From NCBI GenBank assembly GCA_965226245.1, contig CBDDCL010000015.1, positions 6,510,001-6,574,000 of the forward strand: a stretch of 64,000 bases of DNA. The letters run 5' to 3'. Below are positions 34,083-42,866 of this stretch, one piece after another. A model generated the notes under the pieces. It was not told the origin of the DNA, did not search any database, and worked only from the letters and a program-made list of their open reading frames with translations. The position numbers were made by a program, and so were the translations under genes. How positions within the stretch are numbered: position 1 is the first letter of the stretch; each line of letters starts with the position of its first letter. Source of the DNA: CBDCYS01 sp965226245. Lineage in GTDB: Bacteria; Acidobacteriota; Terriglobia; Bryobacterales; UBA6623.

Positions 34083-34239
34083 CCTTGCTGTTCACCGGCC
34101 ACCCCCGTTTGGTCCTGGGATTGATGATGTCGAGGCAGCACAGCCAGGCATGCCTGCTCCGTAGCGGCGGAGACGCTGCTTTTGCTTTGGATGGATTTCG
34201 CATCCTGTTTCGATAGCAGTGCAACATCCGCAGGGAAAC
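34083..34239. other. Convergent intergenic region
   Basis: 157 bases between convergent genes; no clear terminator hairpin with a T tract is seen. Confidence 0.4.
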
Positions 34240-35694
34240 TCACTCAATGAAATAAGAAGGGGCAACGCATTCTTGGGAAAATCGCGGCAGAAGCTCAACC
34301 GGAACGCGGCGAAGGGCGTTAATCGCCTTGGCTTTCTGTGCGAATTCCTCCCCGCCGATCTGCAGCAGCGTTCGGTCCATTGTGGGCGAAGCGCTTTTGG
34401 CCATTACCTGTGCGAGTATATGGATGTTGCAATCATACGCGTCGCTGATCGCGAGCATCTTGCGGAGCATTTCACCAAGTACTTCGGCACTCTCGTCTCC
34501 CTCGAGCCGGGCCAAAGACCACGCGGCAGACATGTGGAATCGAAGAGCCCATCTTGCTTCCGGATTCTCAGAGAAATCCCGTACTATCTCTCGCAAATAC
34601 CGTTCCGCATCCACCACCGGGACTCGCAAGACCACTTGTGCGAGATACATGACGTCAACCTGCTTTAGGTGACGCCATCCGGCAAGCTGTTCGGCGAGGT
34701 ACTCTTCAAACCCGTCCTGATTCGCGCCTCCCTGTCGCATCGCGAGTCCGACAATGATTTTGGTCGATCCCTCCCGGCGTCCATATACAGCCTTCAAGTG
34801 AGAGAGGACCTTGTTCTCGAGTCGATGCCTCGCCATCCCGAAGGCCCACATGTAGTATCCGCGCGGTCCCTCTGGATGAAGATAGCCCTCGTTCAGCAAG
34901 TCGTCAGCCGCGCCCTCCCAACTCCCCATCGCGTAGATTAAGTCACGGTCGCTGCGATTGTTCCGCAAGACCTCGCGAATACCGCCAAGAGCGCTTTCAA
35001 CCCGATGGAGGGCTAGGAGCAATGCGATGTCTCTTTCCGGATTGTTTTGGAAGTATTCGAGTACGAAAGGCAAGCCCGCGGGTATTCGATAGCGGTAGAG
35101 CAAGACGGCAAGCTTCATGCGCTCTTCTGGGTCTTTAGAATCGGGGAAGGTTTTCCGGAGGGTTGACAAGACATCCGCATTAAACGGCTCATGCTCGGCA
35201 AGCGCCCACGGAAGCGCATCGGACGGGTCATCGATCAACCCCCACCTTCCCCGAATGGGAAACTTCGGCATCTCGGTGCGTGCCGCCGCGGTGATAAGAT
35301 CCTTTTTCCTTTCCTCGCCATACATGTCGATGAGGTCGAGGAGGGTCAAAAAGGGTTGGCCGCTGGCCTTCCGCTCCTTCTGTAACCTGGCGAATTCACG
35401 CAACGTAGGGTCAGGTATTTGTTGGCTGGTCGCCTGGCGTGCCGTCGGACTCGGCTCTTCACTAGTTGACTCGACAAGACTCGGCTCCATCCGCGAATCC
35501 GGCCCAATCGTGTCCTGTTCGAACTCAAGCAAAAGCGCTCCGAGAACGGCGAGGCCTCCCAAGATTCCAAGCGCCCACTTCCACCCAGAGCGTTTCTTGC
35601 TGGTGAATGGGGGCGCCGCGTGAATTCGTGTCCCGCAATCAGCGCAGAATTCGGCCTGTGCTGGGATTTCTTTTCCGCAGTTCGCGCAATGCAT
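34240..35694 (-). CDS. Zinc-ribbon membrane protein with helical repeats
   Basis: 484 residues. It begins with a zinc ribbon (MHCANCGKEIPAQAEFCADC), then one transmembrane helix (WKWALGILGGLAVLGALLLE, about residues 38-57). A long soluble part follows of repeated alpha-helical units (for example RYLREIVRDFSENPEARWAL, AEVLGEMLRKMLAISDAYDC) that resemble HEAT-like repeats. The ribbon would face the cytoplasm and the repeats the periplasm if the single TM is correct. No enzymatic motif is seen. Monocistronic, with function unknown. Confidence 0.65.
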   Translation of the reverse strand: MHCANCGKEIPAQAEFCADCGTRIHAAPPFTSKKRSGWKWALGILGGLAVLGALLLEFEQDTIGPDSRMEPSLVESTSEEPSPTARQATSQQIPDPTLREFARLQKERKASGQPFLTLLDLIDMYGEERKKDLITAAARTEMPKFPIRGRWGLIDDPSDALPWALAEHEPFNADVLSTLRKTFPDSKDPEERMKLAVLLYRYRIPAGLPFVLEYFQNNPERDIALLLALHRVESALGGIREVLRNNRSDRDLIYAMGSWEGAADDLLNEGYLHPEGPRGYYMWAFGMARHRLENKVLSHLKAVYGRREGSTKIIVGLAMRQGGANQDGFEEYLAEQLAGWRHLKQVDVMYLAQVVLRVPVVDAERYLREIVRDFSENPEARWALRFHMSAAWSLARLEGDESAEVLGEMLRKMLAISDAYDCNIHILAQVMAKSASPTMDRTLLQIGGEEFAQKAKAINALRRVPVELLPRFSQECVAPSYFIE

Positions 35695-35889
35695 TAACTA
35701 CCTCGTGATTTCCGGAAACGCTTGCCTAGGCGCTCCCATCCCGAGCTTAGATTGGGTATTCTACAGCCATCGGGCATCTCTGGCGAAGCTGGAACAAAAG
35801 CGAGACAACCCCTTAAGGAACATCGACTTGTCGCGGCGGCAAACAGGAAGCGCCTGGATCGCTCATTGGTAGTAACTGACCCTCCAAAA

Positions 35890-37239
35890 CTAGCGGTGAC
35901 GCGAAAATGGCAGCGCCGTTACCGTCCCCTCGAGCACGAACAGCCGCTTTCGTTTATCCCGTTCCGCGATGACCAGAACCGCTTGCCGGCCACGCCCGGC
36001 GAGAGCCTGCCGCAATGCCGCCACGTTTCGGGCTGTCCGGCCGTTGACTAGCAGCACGCGGTCGCCCGGCTGAAGACCGGCGTTCTCGGCGGGGCTGTCC
36101 GCAGCCACCGACTCAATGACGAACCCGTCGGCGGCGTCTTCGAAGGCGAGCCCGCCGCTATTCGCATCTTCGGCCGAGGTCCCCGGCCGTCCGCGCGCGG
36201 AGAGCTCGAACGATCGCGAACGGGAGCCGCGGCGCACGCTGATCTCGATCAATTCGCGCGCCACGGGAAGAACCAGCGGCAACAAGTCATCGGCGTTGCC
36301 GACATCCCGTCCGTCGAGCGAAACGATGAAGTCGCCTGGCAGCATTCCAGCGCGGTCCGCCACGTCCCCCGTCCACACCTCGCTCACCTGCACGCCCTCG
36401 GAGCTGGTTGCCGCGGGTTCTGAGGAGCCTTCATCGGAGCCGCCCGTGCCGCGCTCGATACGGAAGCCGTAGCGCTCGAGCAATTGCGAATCGAAGGAGT
36501 GCGCTTCTTGAATGGCGGCGCCGATTCTGTCCGCGGCCATGGCGGCGTAGCGATCGCCGCACTGGATCACCATCGCCACCAAGTTTCCGTCCAGATCGAA
36601 TAACCCGCTTCCGAGCATGCCGGCGCCAAGGCTGATGTTCCAAGTGATTTCCGGAAATTGAAATTCACCGCACGATGAAGGCGCCAACCCCCCGTAGATT
36701 CCGGGAGCGAAACTGTACCGGCCGTCCGCCTGCCTCGCCACCGCGACAAGCCAATCACCCGGAACCAGAAGATCGGACGAGGCCGCGTTCACCGGCTGGA
36801 ATACCGGGCTGGCGATGACTCGCAGCGAAACAACGGGATTGATCGGCGAGACGACGGCCGTTTGTGCCTGGGCCTCACCGCCGGTCTCGCCCTGCTGGGA
36901 GGTGCGGACTCCGCTCGTTGATGGAAACTCGCTTTCGGAAACCGCCGAGATAAGCGTTCCCTCGGTGTCCCAGCAAATGCCGCTCGAGCCGGCATCGGTC
37001 AAATAGACTAGATGCCGGGCGACATTGGCCGCGACGTCGGAAAAGAGGGTGGCCATGTTCTGGACGGTTCGCCTCTGCGCCAGCCGCTCCAGCCGAACCA
37101 ACTCGGCCGGGGACGTCACCCTCTGCAACTGCTCGTCACCGCTTTTCTTCGGCCGGGCCCAGATGCCCAGGATCAGGATGAGGCCGGCGGCTATGGCCAG
37201 CAGTACGACATACCTGCGATCAGTGCTTTCGGCGGGCAT
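35890..37239 (-). CDS. Membrane-anchored HtrA-like pseudoprotease with two PDZ domains
   Basis: 449 residues from the ATG at 37239; a longer frame to 37431 exists but its extra 64 residues look non-coding. A signal anchor (YVVLLAIAAGLILILGIWAR) is followed by a trypsin-like domain in which the catalytic block GNSGGPLF reads GAGMLGSGLFD, so the serine is absent. Two PDZ domains follow: VQVSEVWTGDVADRAGMLPG and VIESVAADSPAENAGLQPGD. It may act as a periplasmic scaffold or sensor rather than a protease. No neighbouring gene clarifies its partner. Confidence 0.7.
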   Translation of the reverse strand: MPAESTDRRYVVLLAIAAGLILILGIWARPKKSGDEQLQRVTSPAELVRLERLAQRRTVQNMATLFSDVAANVARHLVYLTDAGSSGICWDTEGTLISAVSESEFPSTSGVRTSQQGETGGEAQAQTAVVSPINPVVSLRVIASPVFQPVNAASSDLLVPGDWLVAVARQADGRYSFAPGIYGGLAPSSCGEFQFPEITWNISLGAGMLGSGLFDLDGNLVAMVIQCGDRYAAMAADRIGAAIQEAHSFDSQLLERYGFRIERGTGGSDEGSSEPAATSSEGVQVSEVWTGDVADRAGMLPGDFIVSLDGRDVGNADDLLPLVLPVARELIEISVRRGSRSRSFELSARGRPGTSAEDANSGGLAFEDAADGFVIESVAADSPAENAGLQPGDRVLLVNGRTARNVAALRQALAGRGRQAVLVIAERDKRKRLFVLEGTVTALPFSRHR

Positions 37240-37730
37240 AGGTCGCGACGCAGCCGGACGGTGAGAGGAGTTCCGGAATGGCGAGGCGGGTCTCGCGAGC
37301 GATGTTTCGCATGTTTCCGGTTCAACGGTATTGTGTCTGCGTACTAGGCTTATTCTCCCATACGGCTCACGCCTGGGACCCGTTGGCGCGGTTGGCGCTG
37401 GCGTAAGACAGTGGTCCGTAGCCACGTTCACGTGGCTAGCTTAGCTAGTCCCAATACTCTTCACTTAGAGCCCGGGAGCTGCTCGTTGAGAGCCTTGAGC
37501 CGCGAAGCGCCGCCGGATCGTAGCCCAGGGTGCAGCGAAGCGGAACCCTGGGCGAAAATCTCTCGAGCAGGAAGCCCCGCAAGGGGCGCAGGAAAACCAC
37601 GCATGATTCCGGCAACCGATCCGCCACGCACCGAAAGAAACGCGACCACCTGGCAGCCCAGCCCTGAAACCCCTAAGTCAACAGTATTAGGGTTAATCCT
37701 CGACATGTTGGCGCACCTCGGGACAGACTT
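37240..37730. repeat. Intergenic region with palindromic sequences
   Basis: No gene is recognised. Hairpin-forming sequences include tagccacgttcacgtggcta (37419-37438) running into ctagcttagctag (37436-37448), cccagggtgcagcgaagcgg...accctggg (37526-37553) and gccccgcaaggggc (37573-37586). The last two are the kind of palindromes scattered through intergenic DNA of this genome. Confidence 0.5.
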
Positions 37731-38005
37731 CTAGGCGTCGAAACTGGGCACGGGGAGTTGCTCGCCGCTCTTGAGAGAGGACTGATGCGCGACAATCCGG
37801 GCGCCGTCATAGCCAGCGACTCATACACATCGATGACCGGTTCGCGATCTTCAACCAATGCGTTGATGAACTCGGCCGTCAGGAACGTATGGCTGCCGTC
37901 GTGGCCGCTTGCGTGCCGCATCGCTTCCGGCAGCATATCGCTTTTCCAATAGTCGGGAATATCGAGCCGCAAGTGGACTTTGTGCGCGATGCGCGGCACG
38001 GACTC
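37731..38005 (-). pseudogene. Gfo/Idh/MocA oxidoreductase C-terminal relic
   Basis: The frame RIAHKVHLRLDIPDYWKSDM, then GHDGSHTFLTAEFINALVED and VIDVYESLAMTAPG, is the C-terminal end of a Gfo/Idh/MocA-type dehydrogenase. A one-base deletion near 37790 shifts it, after which the expected tail IVAHQSSLKSGEQLPVPSFD continues to a stop at 37731. The NAD-binding N-terminal half is gone. A complete homologous type of gene begins at 63770. Confidence 0.7.
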
Positions 38006-38973
38006 AGTATCGCCCTGTGGCGAAGCTGCCGTCAAATGCTGGTTAAGGTGACTGTCCCTCGAACCCCTCTCGAACCCTCCTCGAACCCCTGAACTCCCCG
38101 ACTTGACAAACCCCTGACCCCCCATACAATGAAGGCAGAGACCGGATAAGAATCCCCACCGGACCAGCTCGACCGATTCCGCGGACAGTTCGAGTTGCTC
38201 TCCGAGAGTGGGTGAATCCCCGCAAGCGGCTTCAGGTGAAAGAATAGGACTGGCCCGAGCGCCAACCCCAGCCCCTCCGATCACGAGGGACTGGGTGCGC
38301 GGCGCACAGTAACCGCCTCGCTTCTTTCGCCACCGAAGGACCGTATGCAAGCCTCCTCCTCCTCCTTGTGGCTTCCGTCAGGGAGCGGGCTATGGTCGGC
38401 AAAACGGAGCAAGAGAGGCCTCTCAACAAAGAAGGCAAACAGAAGCAAGCAGGTGGAAACAAGCAAGGTCGCGACAAGAGATGTGGCACACGTCTCCAGA
38501 CGTGCCGTGGCGCCATTTGTGGCGACATGTCTTAATGGCATGGCCGCCGGCCCGAGTTGCCGTCAATCCGCCAGCCGCGGCGAGCGACAAGAATACCTCA
38601 AATCCGCAAGAAAACCTGTCGCTTTGCTAGGGAACCTGACACGGTCCCGCCGCCGGCTGCAACCCGAGTCACTGAAAACAAAAACATTATCGGTTGACAC
38701 CATGACGAGGCGTCGAAAATGGCCGATATCCTGCCATTCTCTGCCATATTCTGCCATTCTCTGCCATTTCCGGACATTTTGTAAAGAAAATTTATATCTC
38801 ACCCGGCAACCTCTTTGTTTCAATCACTTCGCCAGGCCGTGGCCACTGACATCCCGGCGTGCCGGCTTCTTGCGCGGGACGGCAGGTCGAAGGGCCAATG
38901 CGGCACGGCTGGAGCCGTGCACCACGGCGCCGGACGGCGGACCCGCGATGATTGGCCAACAGGAGAACAACTC
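38006..38973. other. Long intergenic region with repeats
   Basis: About 970 bases without a recognised gene; the open frames here look like chance. It contains direct repeats of the type cgaacccct (38058-38092), a hairpin ggcacacgtctccagacgtg...cc (38484-38505), a second hairpin tggcgccatttgtggcgaca (38507-38526), a four-fold ctgccattct repeat (38731-38768) and a low-GC stretch (38770-38800) that may hold the promoter of the next gene. Confidence 0.5.
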
Positions 38974-40041
38974 ATGTTGAACCGCAGGCAGTGGCTCTCT
39001 CTCGCCGCAAGCAGTCCGATCTGGTTGGCGGCCTCTGCCGCGGGCGCGCCCCCCGCACCAGCCCCGCGCAGCCAGATGGGAATCACATGGGGAACTTACC
39101 GCCTGGGCGCCCGCGCTTCACGCAGCGCCGGTGCCGCTGAGACGTTTGCGAACGCCTTCAATTTCCTGGGGGTTTGCCAGGAAACGGGGGCGGGCGGCAT
39201 CCAGGTGCCGGTGCAATGGATCGAGGCAGCCTCGCCGGGGAAGGTGCGCCGGGCAGCCGAGTCGGCGGGTATGTATGTGGAAGCTTCGGTTTCGCTGCCG
39301 CGGGATCAAGGCGATCTCTCGCGGTTTCAGGATGCTCTTCGGGCCGCGCGCAATGCCGGCGCCACGGTCGTTCGCGCGTCGATGATGAACAGTCCGCGCT
39401 ACAGAACGTTTGACAGTGAAGAAGCGGTCAAGACTTTCGCCGCTCAGTCCTGGAAGTCGCTGACACTCGCCGAGCCGCTGCTTCGCAAGCGGCGAATGCG
39501 CTTGGCGCTCGAAAACCATCGCGATTTGCGCCTTGAAGAGCTGCACAGTTTCGTCAAGCGCATCAGCAGCGAGTTTTTGGGAGCTTGTATTGATCCGGCA
39601 AATGGTTTGGCGCTGCTCGAATCTCCCATGGAGGTAGTGGCGGCGCTGGCTCCCTACGCGTTTTCCGTTCACCTCAAGGACGTTGCGGTGAAGGAGTACG
39701 AGCACGGTTATCGAATTGCGGAGGTTCCGCTGGGTGAAGGGATTCTTGATCTGCCGAAGATCGTTCAGTTTGTTCGTCAGGCCAGGCCCGCTGCTACTTT
39801 CAGCCTCGATGTGATCGCCGGTGATCCAACCGAGGTGCCGTTTCTCACGGACGGCTATTGGATGAGCCTTCCGAAGCTTCCCGGTTGGCGGGTGGGCCGC
39901 ACTTTAGGTTGGGTCCGCCAGAATCAGCGGGAAGAAGCTTTGCCGCTGTTCAGCAAGATGGACGCGGAGCAACAGTTGAGACTCGAGGACGAGAACGTGC
40001 GTAGGTCGCTGGCTTACGCGGTGGGTACACTTGGTTTTTAA
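38974..40041 (+). CDS. Tat-exported sugar phosphate isomerase/epimerase-like protein
   Basis: 355 residues from the ATG at 38974, chosen because aggagaac lies at the right distance and a signal sequence starts there (MLNRRQWLSLAASSPIWLAA, RR-containing). The mature part is a xylose-isomerase-like TIM barrel (AP endonuclease family 2): AGGIQVPVQWIEAASPGKVR, LALENHRDLRLEELHSFVKR with a Glu-Asn-His metal-site pattern, LGACIDPANGLALLESP and FSVHLKDVAV. Such exported isomerase-like proteins are abundant in Solibacter relatives; substrates are unknown. Single gene. Confidence 0.78.
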   Translation: MLNRRQWLSLAASSPIWLAASAAGAPPAPAPRSQMGITWGTYRLGARASRSAGAAETFANAFNFLGVCQETGAGGIQVPVQWIEAASPGKVRRAAESAGMYVEASVSLPRDQGDLSRFQDALRAARNAGATVVRASMMNSPRYRTFDSEEAVKTFAAQSWKSLTLAEPLLRKRRMRLALENHRDLRLEELHSFVKRISSEFLGACIDPANGLALLESPMEVVAALAPYAFSVHLKDVAVKEYEHGYRIAEVPLGEGILDLPKIVQFVRQARPAATFSLDVIAGDPTEVPFLTDGYWMSLPKLPGWRVGRTLGWVRQNQREEALPLFSKMDAEQQLRLEDENVRRSLAYAVGTLGF

Positions 40042-40088
40042 CCCGCGGGGATCTGGTGTTGTGCTCCGCGTCGCCGCGTTGCAGCGAA

Positions 40089-40109
40089 GGACCGGCTGAG
40101 AGCCGGTCC
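40089..40109. repeat. Perfect hairpin upstream of dinB
   Basis: ggaccggct/agccggtcc, a 9-bp stem with a GAG loop, 10 bases before the dinB start. It is of the same style as other intergenic palindromes here. It may lower dinB translation or end the upstream transcript, but no T tract follows. Confidence 0.55.
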
Positions 40110-40119
40110 CTACGGGCAG

Positions 40120-41373
40120 GTGGCCTTGTCGGAACGAACTATTTTTCATGTCGATATGGACGCCTTTTTCGTGTCGGTCGAAGAGCTTTTCGACGCGAGC
40201 CTGAAAGGCAAACCGGTCGTTGTCGGCGGACGCCCGAATGAGCGCGGCGTGGTTTCGGCCGCGTCCTATGCCGCCCGAAAGTTCGGGGTGCACTCGGCGA
40301 TGCCGTTGCGGCGCGCTTCCCGGCTTTGCCCGCGGGCGGTTTTCATCCCGGGGCGTCCGGATCGCTATCGCGAGTACTCGCGGAAAGTTCATGCGGTCTT
40401 AGGCAAGTTTTCTCCCCAAGTGGAAATGGTTTCGATCGACGAGGCGTACCTGGACATGGACGGCTCGGCGCGCCTTTTCGGACCGCCGCTCGAGGCCGCT
40501 CACCGGATTCACGAAGCGATTCGGAAGGCGACCCAACTGCCCTGCTCGATCGGCGCGGGCACGTCGCGGCTGGTCGCCAAGATCTGCTCGGCCATGGCCA
40601 AACCGAACGGTGTTTTGTTCGTCGTCCCCGGCAATGAGGCCACTTTCCTGGCGCCCTTGGAGGTCGGCAAGATCCCCGGCGTCGGCAAGGTGGCCCGCAA
40701 GAGCCTTCACGACCGCGGCATCCACAGAATCGGACAACTAGCCAAGCTGGATCCAAAGTTCTTGAAAAGCGTCTGGGGCAAGGCCGGTCTGGCGCTGGCC
40801 GGCAAAGCGAAGGGCCTCGACGCCGGCGCCTGGCTGGAAGGCGCTATCGGAACTCGTAACGAGCCCAAGTCCATCAGTCACGAAACCACCTTTCGCGAAG
40901 ACACGGCCGATATCGATCTGATCAACGCTACGCTGGCGAAACTGGTGCAGCTCGTTGGGCGGCGCTTGCGCGGGCATCGTCTTTATGGCCGCACGGTTCA
41001 GCTCAAGCTGCGCTACTCGGATTTTTCGACGATCACGCGCGCCCACTCGCTTCAAGAGTCAACCCAGCTCGACACGGTGATCCTCGAAACAGTGCGAGAG
41101 TTGTTCCAGCGAAACTGGAAAAGCGGGCGGCCGGTGCGTTTGCTGGGCGTTCACGTCGGGACGCTCCAACCCGAAGAAGGCCAGCTCAACTGGGTGGAAG
41201 CGCCCCGCAAGAAAAAGTGGAGCCGCGCCCTGAAGGCCGCTGACGCGCTCCGTGACCGCTTCGGCGAATCCGCGGTCGGCCTGGCGGCAGCCATGAAACA
41301 CGGCAGGCAGGAGCGGGTGCACGAAAACCCCGCCGGGCTGCCCGGCCGGGGGAAGAAGGGGGGCGAGGGTTAA
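40120..41373 (+). CDS. dinB: DNA polymerase IV (Y-family)
   Basis: 417 residues; E. coli Pol IV has 351. It performs error-prone translesion synthesis. Catalytic residues are visible: HVDMDAFFVSVEELFD with the first Asp, and SIDEAYLDMDGSARLF with the Asp-Glu pair. The steric-gate region and helix-hairpin-helix thumb follow (IPGVGKVARKSLHDRGIHRI), with a little-finger domain ending near residue 360. The Lys/Arg-rich tail after that (APRKKKWSRALKAADALRDR) is longer than usual. The start is GTG at 40120 or TTG at 40126. No LexA box was recognised. Confidence 0.92.
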   Translation: MALSERTIFHVDMDAFFVSVEELFDASLKGKPVVVGGRPNERGVVSAASYAARKFGVHSAMPLRRASRLCPRAVFIPGRPDRYREYSRKVHAVLGKFSPQVEMVSIDEAYLDMDGSARLFGPPLEAAHRIHEAIRKATQLPCSIGAGTSRLVAKICSAMAKPNGVLFVVPGNEATFLAPLEVGKIPGVGKVARKSLHDRGIHRIGQLAKLDPKFLKSVWGKAGLALAGKAKGLDAGAWLEGAIGTRNEPKSISHETTFREDTADIDLINATLAKLVQLVGRRLRGHRLYGRTVQLKLRYSDFSTITRAHSLQESTQLDTVILETVRELFQRNWKSGRPVRLLGVHVGTLQPEEGQLNWVEAPRKKKWSRALKAADALRDRFGESAVGLAAAMKHGRQERVHENPAGLPGRGKKGGEG

Positions 41374-41661
41374 CGGGGGTCCACCATTGATGGACGGCGG
41401 CTGCGGCGCGATTCCACTCGACACTCGCTTCTCTATGTTACCTGAATTATGCACAGATTCACTTTGCGAGTGTGGCTGCGTTCGTAGCGGGTTGGCGGTC
41501 GTCGTGAGGTGGTAGCTCGGCAACTGGCCTTTTGGCTTCTCCGTCCCCGGGTTCCTTTCCCGCCCAGAATCCGCGTCGTCAAAACCTCGCTCGGAAGTGA
41601 CGTGTTTCCAGTGCGTTACGGCTAGTGCATAAAATTTTATGCATAGCGCATAGCCAGCCTC
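41374..41661. other. Intergenic region with perfect 18-bp palindrome
   Basis: No gene is seen. At 41626-41643 lies tgcataaaattttatgca, a perfect AT-rich palindrome in a GC-rich setting, suitable as a protein-binding site. Confidence 0.5.
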
Positions 41662-41832
41662 TCAGATCAGCGCCCTCCCGACCACCGGCAGCAAGCCGCC
41701 GTAGGGAGTCGGCTTCCTGCCGCGGAAGTGGTAAGGCGTCGAAGCCCCGATTTTATTGGGCCGCGAGGCCGTCACGGCTGGGCCTTGTTGGACGGGCCTT
41801 TGGGAGCTATGCTGTTTTCGTCTGGTAACCAT
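41662..41832 (-). CDS. Small ORF, possible transposase N-terminal remnant
   Basis: 56 residues (MVTRRKQHSSQRPVQQGPAV, then YHFRGRKPTPYGGLLPVVGR) with an excellent Shine-Dalgarno, aaggaggt, 7 bases before the ATG. The TPYGGLLPV segment is reminiscent of the N-terminus of some DDE transposases, where it would continue for several hundred residues. Here a stop follows after ALI. Probably a truncated insertion-sequence gene, but a genuine small protein cannot be excluded. Confidence 0.4.
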   Translation of the reverse strand: MVTRRKQHSSQRPVQQGPAVTASRPNKIGASTPYHFRGRKPTPYGGLLPVVGRALI

Positions 41833-41970
41833 GTGGGTGACCTCCTTGGGGTTGGCTGGCGAAGCTGGGATCTTTGCCAGCCTACCTTTTTACCCCATGT
41901 TTTCGGGGGTCCCAAATGGTCTCTTGCGGCTCAGCCCTCCTCAGGTCCACGCCGCAGTGCATAATTTAGG

Positions 41971-41982
41971 TGTTATATAACA
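41971..41982. promoter_or_regulatory. Candidate operator of the PIN module
   Basis: Perfect 12-bp palindrome tgttatataaca, 29 bases before the ATG of the two-gene module at 42012-43288 and just after a possible -10 (cataat, 41960-41965). AT-rich palindromes at this position commonly bind autoregulating antitoxins. The Shine-Dalgarno aaggaggt follows at 41996-42003. Confidence 0.45.
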
Positions 41983-42011
41983 AGAAATAGCGAGTAAGGA
42001 GGTCGCCGCAA

Positions 42012-42866
42012 ATGGATGCAAAACTAAAGCTTGCCGACGAGGTCTGGGTAGCCACGGCCCTTCTGCATCGGGAACAGCCGGAACGTCCTGCTTTCCGGGG
42101 AAGCAAGATCCTTAGAAGGGCCGAACAACTTCACCCAGGCGTGCCGCCGCGGGCAGGTCTAAATCCTCACATATATGGTCATTGCGTAGCTAACGCCAAG
42201 CCGGTATCCGGCCGCTACAGAATGCTTTACCGTGAGCAAAGCGGCAGCTACCGCTTATTTCGGGAAGGGGACGACTTTCATCCGAATCGTCCACGTGGGC
42301 GGACGACTCCCGACGGTGAGTCTCTGCCCCGCAAGTATCGGCATCTGCTGGAATGGTACGACTCCGAGTACAACAAGCAAAGTCCGCTTCGGCCCGAAGA
42401 CGACCCGATCTTGGCTCTGGAAGGAGTAGGCGCGGAAGTTTGGCGCAGTCTTGGAGGTGGTGATGCCTTCATTAAGTGGCTGCGTTCGGACGAGGTCATC
42501 CCGGCTCCTTGGGAAAAACAAGCGGACCGCTCGGCGACCGCGGTGCATGAAGAGGCCCGCAAGCCACGAAAAGCATCAGCAGATGCAAAGAAGAGGAGTG
42601 ATTTCCGCCAAGCATGGGAGCGGATTCGCCGCAGTCAGGGAGAGGGCTTTCGGACAGTGCGAGGCCTCGACTTCACGTATCGCCTTGAAAATGATTCGGT
42701 GCTGCGTATCCTCCGAAAACAGCACGAAATCAATCGCAACATACCGCGCGGAGACGTCGAGAAAGCATGGTCCAGGAGGCCTCTTGCCAGACCCAAAGAT
42801 CTGCATCGCCTGCAGGGCTCGTCTTATCTTTTCGGGATTGTGACAGATCGCCGGATCGTTCCATGA
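42012..42866 (+). CDS. Putative winged-helix protein paired with a PIN toxin
   Basis: 284 residues. The N-terminal ~115 (LADEVWVATALLHREQPERP, GLNPHIYGHCVANAKPVSGR, YRMLYREQSGSYRLFREGDD) resemble a small winged-helix-like domain (compare DUF7669) that occurs alone or with restriction/TA genes. The central part (EYNKQSPLRPEDDPILALEG) contains a GxxxWRSLGGGDAFIKWLRS stretch, and the C-terminal ~85 residues are basic and helical (RQAWERIRRSQGEGFRTVRG). The stop overlaps the start of the PIN gene (ATGA). Position and coupling suggest it is the antitoxin/DNA-binding partner, yet it is much larger than usual VapB-type partners. Confidence 0.6.
   Translation: MDAKLKLADEVWVATALLHREQPERPAFRGSKILRRAEQLHPGVPPRAGLNPHIYGHCVANAKPVSGRYRMLYREQSGSYRLFREGDDFHPNRPRGRTTPDGESLPRKYRHLLEWYDSEYNKQSPLRPEDDPILALEGVGAEVWRSLGGGDAFIKWLRSDEVIPAPWEKQADRSATAVHEEARKPRKASADAKKRSDFRQAWERIRRSQGEGFRTVRGLDFTYRLENDSVLRILRKQHEINRNIPRGDVEKAWSRRPLARPKDLHRLQGSSYLFGIVTDRRIVP

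Noticed and set aside
38345..38980. 211-codon frame upstream of the sugar isomerase-like gene
   Set aside because: Ser/Arg/Lys-rich composition, crosses hairpin repeats and low-GC DNA, and has no ribosome-binding site.
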